41,597 nucleotides of DNA. Origin: Bacteroidaceae bacterium (GTDB lineage Bacteria; Bacteroidota; Bacteroidia; Bacteroidales; Bacteroidaceae). The position numbers and the translations under genes were made by a program. The stretch covers positions 1 through 41,597 of the forward strand of contig JAFRNY010000068.1 of the NCBI GenBank assembly GCA_017429945.1. Reading direction: 5' to 3'. The notes below the pieces were generated by a model. That model searched no databases. It was not told the origin of the DNA and saw only the letters and a program-made list of their open reading frames with translations. Shown here one piece after another: positions 26,191 to 33,263 of the stretch. Each line of letters opens with the position of its first letter. The first letter of the stretch is position 1.

Positions 26191-27555
26191 CTATATCAAT
26201 CCCAGTTCCCTGATAAAGATACCGCCTACTGCCAGCGGAATGAGCCAGCGCAGGAGGAAGATGAAAGCGGCAATGAACCAGGCCGGGATATGGAGCGAAC
26301 CGTTGTTGGTGAGCTGACTGACCACTATGTCGCGGTCGAGGCGCCAGCCTACGAACAGCGAGATGATGATGCCGCCCAACGGAAGGAAAATCTTGGCCGA
26401 CACGAAATCGAAGAAGTCGAAGAACGTAAGGCCAAACAGAGGGCGACAGTCGGCCAGCGGACCGAAGCTGAGGCAGCAGAGAACGCCCACGCAGAGGCAC
26501 ACCACCGTGACGATAGTCGTGGCCACAGGCCGGCTGAGCTTGAAGTGCTCGAGCAGGAAAGCCGTAGGCGGCTCGTGAATACTTACCATGCTCGTCAGCG
26601 CAGCCAAAAGGAGCAGCAGATAGAACATCACCGAGAAGAACCAGCCCAGCAAAGGCACATTCCCGAAAGCTATGCTGAACACGTGAGGCAAGGTAATGAA
26701 CACCAAGCCCGGGCCCGCATCGGGCGTCACGGCCTCGACCGAGAACACCGCCGGAAACATGATAAAGCCCGACATTATGGCCACTGTGGTATCGATGGCG
26801 GCGACGCTGCCGGCCGTCTTCACCAGCCGCGCGTCATCGGTAAAATAGCTGGCGTAGGTGCACAGACAGCCCATGGCTATCGACAGAGAGAAGAACGCCT
26901 GCCCCATAGCGCTGAGGATTACCGATGAGGTCAGCTTCGAGAGGTCTGGCTTAAGCAAGAAGGTGAGTCCAGCGCTCGAACCGGGCATCGAGAACGAGAA
27001 CACCACGAGCATGGCTATAATAAGCAGCAGCAGAGGCATCATAAGCTTTGACGAGCGCTCTATACCGCTCTGCACACCGCGTATGATAACCAAGTGGCAC
27101 AGCAACATCACCACCGTCATATACACCAGAGGTTCCCACGTAGAACCCGAGAAGGCAGCGAAGTAGGCTGAACTGTCGCTGATCTCGCTCAGCCCGCCCA
27201 CGATAGCCTCAACGAGGTATTTCATCGTCCAACCGGCCACTACACTGTAATAACAAAGTATGAACCACGAGGTGAACACGCCCAGATAGCCTTGCGCGAT
27301 CCAGCCCGAGCGCGGCGCCAGCTGCCGATAGGCATCGGCGGTGTTCTTGTGGGTATAGCGCCCGATGATGAACTCCGACACCATCAGCGGCAAACCCAGC
27401 AGCACCACACACAGCACGTAAACCAGTATGAAAGCCGCACCGCCGCCTTCGCCCACCTCCGTGGGGAAGCGCCACACGTTGCCAAGCCCTACGGCAGAGC
27501 CTGCCGAAGCCAGCACAATACCGAGTTTACTGCTGAAATTCTTTCTTTTTTCCAT
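26191..27555 (-). CDS. Sodium-dependent transporter, NSS/SNF family (paralog 1)
   Basis: Same family and architecture as its downstream neighbour: KLGIVLASAGSAVGLGNVWR (TM1), GGAAFILVYVLCVVLLG (TM2), AMGQAFFSLSIAMGCLCTYA (TM6 region) and AALTSMVSIHEPPTAFLL (TM8). The start is set at 27555 (MEKRKNFSSKLG) because an ATG at 27567 would fall within the TAACTTTG promoter box at 27565-27572. That leaves only a few nucleotides of leader. 454 residues. Tandem duplication with 24683-26095 is likely, since the two proteins are alike throughout. Substrate unknown; tryptophan/tyrosine-type or neutral amino acids are the usual guess. Confidence 0.9.
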   Translation of the reverse strand: MEKRKNFSSKLGIVLASAGSAVGLGNVWRFPTEVGEGGGAAFILVYVLCVVLLGLPLMVSEFIIGRYTHKNTADAYRQLAPRSGWIAQGYLGVFTSWFILCYYSVVAGWTMKYLVEAIVGGLSEISDSSAYFAAFSGSTWEPLVYMTVVMLLCHLVIIRGVQSGIERSSKLMMPLLLLIIAMLVVFSFSMPGSSAGLTFLLKPDLSKLTSSVILSAMGQAFFSLSIAMGCLCTYASYFTDDARLVKTAGSVAAIDTTVAIMSGFIMFPAVFSVEAVTPDAGPGLVFITLPHVFSIAFGNVPLLGWFFSVMFYLLLLLAALTSMVSIHEPPTAFLLEHFKLSRPVATTIVTVVCLCVGVLCCLSFGPLADCRPLFGLTFFDFFDFVSAKIFLPLGGIIISLFVGWRLDRDIVVSQLTNNGSLHIPAWFIAAFIFLLRWLIPLAVGGIFIRELGLI

Positions 27556-27564
27556 AATCGGGCA

Positions 27565-27572
27565 CAAAGTTA
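27565..27572 (-). promoter_or_regulatory. -7 box (TAACTTTG) for the symporter gene
   Basis: TAnnTTTG on the minus strand ending 9 nt before the ATG at 27555, implying a nearly leaderless mRNA. TTG lies 21 bp upstream (27594-27596). Confidence 0.55.
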
Positions 27573-27585
27573 TGCATAATTATTG

Positions 27586-27593
27586 TACTTTTG
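27586..27593 (+). promoter_or_regulatory. -7 box (TACTTTTG) for the VanZ-like gene
   Basis: TAnnTTTG on the plus strand, 49 nt before the ATG at 27643; divergent from and interleaved with the symporter promoter. Confidence 0.55.
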
Positions 27594-27642
27594 CAACAAA
27601 ATTCATACAAACTACTACAATTATTAAATTTATAGTATCAAT

Positions 27643-28059
27643 ATGCTATCATTTATCAAAAAATACCCTGTGACGCTACTTTTGGCTGCAACGATAGTCC
27701 TGGCCTGCCTATTGCCTATGCCCGATGTGCCCATGGCGGCCAACATGCCATTGTTCGACAAATGGACGCACATGCTCATGTACGCCTGCCTGTGCACAGC
27801 CATCTGGGCCGAATACTGGCGCTGCCACGAACGCACCACACTCGCCGGCCACCTCCGCCGCCATGCCCCGCGACTGATACTCCTGGCCGTAGGCGCCCCA
27901 ATGGCCATGAGCGGTGCGCTGGAGTTGCTGCAGGCCTATGCCACCACCTACCGTTCGGGCGACTGGCTCGATATGGCGGCCAACAGCATAGGCATAGGCG
28001 CAGGCACCGCCATAGGCATAGCTCTGGGACTCGTCATGAAGAGTGGCAAGCGTGCTTAA
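27643..28059 (+). CDS. VanZ-like family membrane protein
   Basis: 138-residue membrane protein with four predicted helices: about 8-26, 40-58, 75-95 and 112-134. The VanZ-like signature is visible in DKWTHMLMYACLCTAIW (first part) and RSGDWLDMAANSIGIGAG (second part), with the conserved Asp residues. Stand-alone VanZ-like proteins are common in Bacteroidetes and have no settled function; the name comes from a teicoplanin-resistance accessory gene. It is not near van genes here. Monocistronic or loosely linked to the downstream group, which has its own promoter. Confidence 0.85.
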   Translation: MLSFIKKYPVTLLLAATIVLACLLPMPDVPMAANMPLFDKWTHMLMYACLCTAIWAEYWRCHERTTLAGHLRRHAPRLILLAVGAPMAMSGALELLQAYATTYRSGDWLDMAANSIGIGAGTAIGIALGLVMKSGKRA

Positions 28060-28123
28060 ACTACAAATTTGGCTTGTCAAAAAGATATTAAAAGAGTGGC
28101 AAAAGAAGAAAAAAGCCAAAAAA

Positions 28124-28155
28124 TTTGGTCGAGCGAAGGCAAATTACTAATTTTG
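28124..28155 (+). promoter_or_regulatory. Promoter (-33 TTTG, -7 TAATTTTG) for the orphan-glsA group
   Basis: TTTG at 28124-28127, 20-bp spacer, TAATTTTG at 28148-28155, 20 nt before the ATG at 28176. A very good match to the Bacteroides consensus. Confidence 0.75.
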
Positions 28156-28175
28156 CCCCAAATAAGCCTTAATTT

Positions 28176-28568
28176 ATGAGAGCTATAAGAGTCTTGAATC
28201 ATTTCACACACCTGGGCATAGCTTGTGCGCTGACACTTGCGGCACTGCTGTGCCTGCCGCAGATGGCACAAGCCGAGGGGCAGCGCCCCGACAGCACCAC
28301 ACGCCGCTCGCTCAGCCAAATGCGCCTGAGCGATGTGCGCGAACTGCCCGATATGCGCCACCGCATGCTGACATCAGCGCAACCCGTGGAGATTCGCCAG
28401 CAAGGGCGATTCCTCTGCGTCACCAGCAACTACGCACAATTGTTGCCCATCTACCGCGCCAGCGGCACACTCTACTCGTCGTTCCGCCTCTCGAAAGGCA
28501 CGAACTGGCTCAGTGGTCTGCCCCGAGGCTCCTACGTCATCAACAACCGTAAGTTTACAATCGATTAG
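28176..28568 (+). CDS. Small secreted protein of unknown function
   Basis: 130 residues with an N-terminal signal peptide (about 1-33, LGIACALTLAALLCLPQMAQ then A). The mature part is about 97 residues, basic, with two short beta-rich segments: EIRQQGRFLCVTSNYAQLLP and the C-terminal GLPRGSYVINNRKFTID, which reads like a small beta domain. I do not recognise the family. It has its own strong promoter and ends only 9 bp before the glsA-like gene, so the two are almost certainly on one transcript. That suggests, as inference only, an envelope or lipid-related role. Confidence 0.75.
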   Translation: MRAIRVLNHFTHLGIACALTLAALLCLPQMAQAEGQRPDSTTRRSLSQMRLSDVRELPDMRHRMLTSAQPVEIRQQGRFLCVTSNYAQLLPIYRASGTLYSSFRLSKGTNWLSGLPRGSYVINNRKFTID

Positions 28569-28577
28569 CAGACACTG

Positions 28578-29387
28578 ATGAACGAGGGACTGACAATCAA
28601 TATAGATCGCATAGTACGCGAGCGAGCCGGCAAGAAAGCCAAATGGATTCCGCGCTTCCTGACACGATGGCTCGAGCGATTCATACATCAAGACTTCATT
28701 AACGGCTTTCTCGAGAAGGGCTACGAAGGCGTAGAATTCTGCGAGAAGACCATAGATTACCTGGGCGTGACGCTCACCGTGGAAGGCCTTGAGAACCTGC
28801 CCAAGGAAGCATCACCCATGACCTTCGTAAGCAACCACCCACTCGGGGCCATCGACGGCGTGACGCTCGGAGGCATCATAGGCCGGCGCTATGACGGGCG
28901 CGTGAAATACCTTGTCAACGACCTGCTGATGAACCTCAAAGGCCTGGCACCCCTTTGCGTGGGCATCAACAAGCTGGGCGGCCAGGCGCGCAACTTCCCC
29001 ACGCTGGTCAACGAAACATTCCAGAGCAACAACCACGTCATTATGTTCCCTGCCGGACTCTGTTCGCGACTCATCGACGGGCAGATTCACGACATCCCCT
29101 GGACAAAGGCGTTCATCAGCAAGAGCGTACAGACACAGCGCGACATCGTCCCCGTCCACTTCATCGGAGAGAATTCCCCACGCTTCTACAGGATTGCCCA
29201 ATGGTGCAAGCGCCTGCGGCTGAAGTTCAATATCGCGATGGTGACGCTCCCCGATGAGATGTACCGCTCACGAGGCAAGCACTACACCGTGCGCTTCGGC
29301 AAGCCAATCCCCTACAAGACCTTCGACTCCAGCCGCACACCGGCGCAGTGGGCACAATGGGTCGAGGAGGAAGTGTATAAGATTTGA
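28578..29387 (+). CDS. glsA: Acyltransferase, GlsA-like (glycine lipid O-acyltransferase)
   Basis: Member of the PlsC/LPLAT superfamily, 269 residues. The acyltransferase motif is N86-H-P-L-G-A-I-D93 (H and D catalytic), followed by GGIIGRRYDGRVKYLVND, a GINKLGG segment and the VIMFPAGLCSRLIDG motif that binds the acceptor. In Bacteroides thetaiotaomicron the paired genes glsB and glsA make glycine lipids: GlsB N-acylates glycine, GlsA adds a second acyl chain to the hydroxyl. Here a hemolysin-like N-acyltransferase follows, so the pair assignment is strong, although order and spacing (272 bp with a minisatellite) are unusual. Symbol by homology. Confidence 0.82.
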   Translation: MNEGLTINIDRIVRERAGKKAKWIPRFLTRWLERFIHQDFINGFLEKGYEGVEFCEKTIDYLGVTLTVEGLENLPKEASPMTFVSNHPLGAIDGVTLGGIIGRRYDGRVKYLVNDLLMNLKGLAPLCVGINKLGGQARNFPTLVNETFQSNNHVIMFPAGLCSRLIDGQIHDIPWTKAFISKSVQTQRDIVPVHFIGENSPRFYRIAQWCKRLRLKFNIAMVTLPDEMYRSRGKHYTVRFGKPIPYKTFDSSRTPAQWAQWVEEEVYKI

Positions 29388-29402
29388 CAATCTTATGGAT
29401 TT

Positions 29403-29570
29403 GGACCTTATTGATTTGAGATTTGGACCTTGTTGATTTGAGATTTGGACCTTGTTGATTTGAGATTTGGACCTTGTTGATTTGAGATTTGGACCTTATT
29501 GATTTGAGATTTGGACCTTGTTGATTTGAGATTTGGACCTTGCTGATTTGAGATTTGGACCTTGCTGATT
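29403..29570. repeat. 22-bp tandem repeat (about 7.6 copies) upstream of glsB
   Basis: Unit ggaccttgttgatttgagat plus tt, starting at 29403, 29425, 29447, 29469, 29491, 29513, 29535 and 29557 (last partial). Units differ only at one position (ttat, ttgt or ttgc). Without spacers it is not a CRISPR. It fills most of the glsA-glsB gap; a degenerate ggacctt unit recurs near 29630. Confidence 0.95.
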
Positions 29571-29659
29571 AGAACAATAGAATTAAGATAATAAGAGATT
29601 TAAGCTTTGAGATGTAAGTTTAAAGACTCGGACCTTGAGATTTGAGCTAAGATAACAAT

Positions 29660-30646
29660 ATGGAAGAGATTATATCGCCAGTACCTGTAGATGTCCTCAA
29701 AAGTGAGTTGACCGAGGACCGCCGCCTTCGTTTCACCAACAAATCGGGCAACGAAGTTTACATCGTCACGTGGCAGACAGCGCCTAACGTGTGCCGCGAG
29801 ATAGGGCGCCTGCGCGAGATTGCGTTCCGCTCGGCAGGAGGCGGCACGGGCAAAGCCTGCGACCTCGATGAGTTCGACACGATGGAAGAGCCCTACAAGC
29901 AACTCATCGTGTGGGACCCCGACGCCGAGGCCATCATAGGAGGATATCGCTACATACTGGGCCCCGAGGTGCGCTTCGACGACGCCGGGCAGCCCATCTT
30001 GGCCACATCGCATATGTTCCACTTCTCCGAGCGCTTCATCAAGGACTACCTGCCTTACACCATAGAGCTTGGGCGCAGCTGGGTCTCCCGCGAATACCAA
30101 AGCACGCGCGCCGGAGCCAAAGCCATCTTCGCGCTCGACAACCTCTGGGACGGCCTCGGAGCGCTGACCGTAGTGAAGCCCAATGTGCGCTATCTCTTCG
30201 GTAAGGTGACGATGTACCCGAGCTACGACCGCGTAGCCCGCGACATGATTCTCTTCTTCCTACAGAAACACTTCGCCGACCCCGACAGCCTCATACTGCC
30301 CATGCACCCCCTGCAGATCGAGGCCGACCGCCAGCAGCTGGCCGCGCTCTTCTCAGAGGACGATTTTAAGGCCGACTACCGAATCCTCAACCACGAGGTG
30401 CGGGCCCGTGGCTACAATATCCCGCCGCTGGTCAACGCCTACATGGGTCTCTCGCCCACGATGCGAATGTTCGGCACGGCCATCAACGATGGCTTCGGCG
30501 ACGTCGAAGAGACTGGCATCCTCATCGCCGTAGATGAGATCCTCGACGAGAAGCGCATTCGCCACATCGACAGTTTCGCCGCAGAGCACCCCGAAGCCGT
30601 GGCCATGGCCAAAGGCATCTCTGGCGTTGACCACATCATTAAATAA
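29660..30646 (+). CDS. glsB: GlsB-like N-acyltransferase (hemolysin/GNAT type)
   Basis: 328-residue acyl-ACP-dependent N-acyltransferase related to ornithine-lipid OlsB and to proteins once labelled hemolysin. Typical segments are CREIGRLREIAFRSAGGGTG, GKACDLDEFD, IIGGYRYILG, TIELGRSWVSREYQ and KPNVRYLFGKVTMYPSYD. It is predicted to form N-acyl glycine, the first step in glycine lipid synthesis, which GlsA completes. The ATG at 29660 follows the 22-bp minisatellite and an A-rich stretch; a TAnnTTTG box was not found, so it may be read from the upstream promoter. Ends before a zone with two perfect hairpins. Confidence 0.85.
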   Translation: MEEIISPVPVDVLKSELTEDRRLRFTNKSGNEVYIVTWQTAPNVCREIGRLREIAFRSAGGGTGKACDLDEFDTMEEPYKQLIVWDPDAEAIIGGYRYILGPEVRFDDAGQPILATSHMFHFSERFIKDYLPYTIELGRSWVSREYQSTRAGAKAIFALDNLWDGLGALTVVKPNVRYLFGKVTMYPSYDRVARDMILFFLQKHFADPDSLILPMHPLQIEADRQQLAALFSEDDFKADYRILNHEVRARGYNIPPLVNAYMGLSPTMRMFGTAINDGFGDVEETGILIAVDEILDEKRIRHIDSFAAEHPEAVAMAKGISGVDHIIK

Positions 30647-30676
30647 TTATCCCATTCGTCAATCTACCAAAAGACT

Positions 30677-30720
30677 TTTTCCCCAATTGGAATAAATGAC
30701 TTTACACCAATTGGGGAAAA
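30677..30720. terminator. Hairpin after glsB
   Basis: Perfect 14-bp stem TTTTCCCCAATTGG (30677-30690) with CCAATTGGGGAAAA (30707-30720), 16-nt loop. A further TTTTCCCC follows (30724-30731). A/T-flanked, so possibly a terminator on either strand, or a regulatory site. Confidence 0.55.
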
Positions 30721-30757
30721 TCGTTTTCCCCGATTAGTGTTAAACCGACCGAGACGA

Positions 30758-30793
30758 ACTACCCCCGCATGCCAGCCGGCATGCGGGGGTAGT
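30758..30793. terminator. Strong hairpin between glsB and the OmpA gene
   Basis: Perfect 16-bp stem ACTACCCCCGCATGCC (30758-30773) with 30778-30793, 4-nt loop. The T run is weak on both sides. It lies between convergent genes and likely serves as a terminator. Confidence 0.65.
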
Positions 30794-30825
30794 CAGTTTA
30801 AGGCAGCCAATCGGCTACTCCAGAT

Positions 30826-31890
30826 TTATTCTGCGATAGCAATCGTCACGCGGTTCTTATCGTTCTCCGAGAACGGCTGAACAGTATCGCCCTTGGCATC
30901 CACGGTGATGCGGTCGGCGGCGATGCCGGCATCGGTGAGAGCCTTGGCAACGTTCTCTGCACGGCCCTTGGAATAACCCATATTGATCTTAGGATTACCG
31001 GTGCCTACGTCGGCATAACCTGTCACGGCAACCTTCGTGTTGGGGTTGTCCTTCAGGAACTTGATGAGGCGCTCCACCTTAGCCTTCTCAGCGCCCACGG
31101 GGATAGTCTCGCGGATGGCATAGAAGATCTCGGTGCGCAGCTCGGGCTTCTTAACCACGGGCACGGGCTTCGGCTCTTCCTTCTTTACCACGGGTGCGGG
31201 TTCGGGCTTGGGCTCTACCACTACAGGCACAGGAGCCGGAGCGGGTTTCTTCTTGAAGCCGAACTTGTAAGCCAGACCGAGCTGGGCCGTCAGCTGCCAG
31301 TCGTCCTTCTGGTTGACCTGCGAGTTGTAGCGGTCGCTGAGGCTGTTGGCGCTCACCTCGAGGTTCACGCTCCAGTGCTTGGCGATATTGTAGTCGAGCA
31401 TGGCACCCACGCGGGCGTTGTGACTCAGGCGATAGTCGTCCCAGGCGAAGGGCAGTGCGTGTGCGCTGTTGATGAGGTCATCGTTGTTCCACGCATAGTT
31501 CAGGCCGACGCCACCGATAAGATAGACGTTCAGAGGATAATAGTCCTTGCGGCCGAAGAGCGTGCAGAGGTTCAGGAGCAGGTCGAGGTCGGTGGTCACG
31601 TAGTTATAATTGTACTCGAAGTCGGGCTTGATGCCGCTCTTGTTCCAGATGCCGTTGACGTGCAGGCGGGCACCCACCACCGGCGTGAAGAAGGCGCCGA
31701 AGCTGACGCTGGCCGTCGGGGTGATAAGCTTAAGCTGGTCGTAGTCCTCTGCAATGGTAGTCTGCAGGCCACCTTGCAGGCCAATGAACATGTAAGGCGC
31801 AGGCTTGTAATCAAGCTCGCTCGACTCTTGTGCCGACATCGTCAGCACTGAGGTGAAGGCCATAGCGGCCAGAAGTAAGATTTTTTTCAT
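30826..31890 (-). CDS. OmpA family outer-membrane protein
   Basis: 354-residue outer-membrane protein tying the outer membrane to peptidoglycan. The signal peptide is MKKILLLAAMAFTSVLTMSA. An eight-stranded OmpA-type barrel spans about 25-210 (YMFIGLQGGLQTTIAEDYDQ and NLEVSANSLSDRYNS). A Pro/Lys/Val-rich linker (about 213-250, repeats of PVPVV and PEPAPVVKK) leads to the C-terminal OmpA domain (about 255-354) with VAVTGYADVGTGNPKINMGY, SKGRAENVAKAL and the final DKNRVTIAIAE. The linker is typical for Bacteroidales OmpA proteins. A complete -33/-7 promoter lies upstream. Confidence 0.94.
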   Translation of the reverse strand: MKKILLLAAMAFTSVLTMSAQESSELDYKPAPYMFIGLQGGLQTTIAEDYDQLKLITPTASVSFGAFFTPVVGARLHVNGIWNKSGIKPDFEYNYNYVTTDLDLLLNLCTLFGRKDYYPLNVYLIGGVGLNYAWNNDDLINSAHALPFAWDDYRLSHNARVGAMLDYNIAKHWSVNLEVSANSLSDRYNSQVNQKDDWQLTAQLGLAYKFGFKKKPAPAPVPVVVEPKPEPAPVVKKEEPKPVPVVKKPELRTEIFYAIRETIPVGAEKAKVERLIKFLKDNPNTKVAVTGYADVGTGNPKINMGYSKGRAENVAKALTDAGIAADRITVDAKGDTVQPFSENDKNRVTIAIAE

Positions 31891-31923
31891 TCTATTGTAA
31901 CGATTATATTAGTTTGCTGTCTG

Positions 31924-31954
31924 CAAAAATACTGCTTTTACGCTCACGGCCAAA
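31924..31954 (-). promoter_or_regulatory. Promoter (-33 TTTG, -7 TATTTTTG) for the OmpA gene
   Basis: On the minus strand: TTTG at 31951-31954, 19-bp spacer, TATTTTTG at 31924-31931, about 33 nt before the ATG at 31890. Full consensus, fitting an abundant porin. Confidence 0.75.
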
Positions 31955-32036
31955 GGTTTTGCTCGTTTTTTTTAACTTTTGAGGGCATTAATAGCTAAAA
32001 AATACTTATTGTGCATCACTTATCGGCAAAAAATTA

Positions 32037-32044
32037 TATCTTTG
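32037..32044 (+). promoter_or_regulatory. -7 box (TATCTTTG) for the GNAT gene
   Basis: TAnnTTTG ending 8 nt before the ATG at 32053. It decides the start: the in-frame GTG at 32011 lies upstream of this box. Confidence 0.65.
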
Positions 32045-32052
32045 CACCAACT

Positions 32053-33204
32053 ATGGTTACAATAAAGAAAGTGGAAGGCCGCCGAGAGCTTCGCGCCTTC
32101 GCCCGATTCAACTATCGGCTTTACAAAGACAACCCTTACGCCGTACCCGACTTCCTCGAGGACATGCTCGACACGTTCAACCGCGAGAAGAACGCTGCCT
32201 ATGAGTTCTGCGAGGCCGACCTCTTCCTGGCCTATCGCGACGGCGAGATCGTAGGCCGCGTGGCTGCCATCATCAACCACAAGGCCAACAAGAAATGGCA
32301 GACGCGCAATGTGCGCTTCGGGTGGATAGATTTCATCGACGATGCCGAAGTGGTGGATGCACTCATGAAGACCGTCGAGGACTGGGGCCGCGAGCGTGGC
32401 ATGAAGAAGATCGTGGGGCCACTTGGCTTCACCGACATGGACCCCGAGGGCATGCTCACCGACGGCTTCGACCAGCTCGGCACCATGAGCACCATCTACA
32501 ACTACCCCTACTACCCCACCCACATGCAGCGCCTCGGCTTCGAGAAAGAGGTGGACTGGGTGGAGCGCAAAGTGATGGTGCCCACGCCCGAACATCAGGC
32601 CGACATACAGAAATATTTCCGCGTGGCCGAACTGAGCATGAAGCGCTACAACCTGCACATGCGCCATTTCAAGAACCACAAGGAAATCCTCAATGCCGAT
32701 GGCGGCACCTACATACAGAAGGTGTTCAACGTCATCAACATGGCCTACTCTGAGCTCTACGGCTACTCCGAGATGAACGAGCGCCAGATCATGCAGTATG
32801 CCCGCATGTACCTGCCGTTCCTCGACATGCGCCTGCTGGCCATCGTCGAGGACGAGAGCAACGAGCCCATAGCCGTTGGCATCACCATGGGGTCGCTCTC
32901 CTACGCCCTGCAGAAAGCCAAGGGCAAGCTCTTCCCCTTCGGCTGGTGGCACCTGCTCAAAGCCATCTACATAAAGCCCTCGCCCGTGCTTGACATGCTC
33001 CTCATCGGCGTGCTGCCCGAGTGGCAGAACAAAGGCGTCAACGCGCCCCTCTTCGCCCAGATCATACAAGTGGCCACCAAGATGGGCTTCGTATGGGCCG
33101 AGACACACGTACAGCTCGAGGACAATGAGAAGAGCCAGACACAGTGGTCGCACCTCGACGCCACCATACACAAGCGTCGCCGCTGCTGGCAGAAGAATCT
33201 GTGA
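32053..33204 (+). CDS. GNAT-fold N-acetyltransferase, conserved in Bacteroidetes
   Basis: 383 residues from the ATG chosen because a promoter box lies just before it (an upstream GTG would add 14 residues). The N-terminal half has a GNAT-like beta-alpha pattern (FLEDMLDTFN, GEIVGRVAAIINHKANKKW, FGWIDFIDDAEVVDAL, KIVGPLGFTDMDPEGMLTDG). The C-terminal half has MAYSELYGYSEMNERQI, IAVGITMGSLSYALQKAKGK and GVLPEWQNKGVNAPLFAQII, and ends in a second acetyl-CoA-site-like segment. Proteins of this type are widespread in Bacteroidales and usually annotated only as N-acetyltransferase; the substrate is unknown. parE follows after 59 bp. Confidence 0.8.
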   Translation: MVTIKKVEGRRELRAFARFNYRLYKDNPYAVPDFLEDMLDTFNREKNAAYEFCEADLFLAYRDGEIVGRVAAIINHKANKKWQTRNVRFGWIDFIDDAEVVDALMKTVEDWGRERGMKKIVGPLGFTDMDPEGMLTDGFDQLGTMSTIYNYPYYPTHMQRLGFEKEVDWVERKVMVPTPEHQADIQKYFRVAELSMKRYNLHMRHFKNHKEILNADGGTYIQKVFNVINMAYSELYGYSEMNERQIMQYARMYLPFLDMRLLAIVEDESNEPIAVGITMGSLSYALQKAKGKLFPFGWWHLLKAIYIKPSPVLDMLLIGVLPEWQNKGVNAPLFAQIIQVATKMGFVWAETHVQLEDNEKSQTQWSHLDATIHKRRRCWQKNL

Positions 33205-33263
33205 TTCAACGGCGCACGCCAAGCACCCACCCAACCCACTCAACGATTTAAGCAACATAACGC

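Noticed and set aside
27643-28059. Glycopeptide resistance gene (VanZ)
   Set aside because: Only a VanZ-like membrane domain is present; no vanH/A/X or regulators, and such proteins are common in organisms without this resistance.
29403-29570. CRISPR array
   Set aside because: Units are contiguous 22-bp repeats without spacers, and no cas gene is present.
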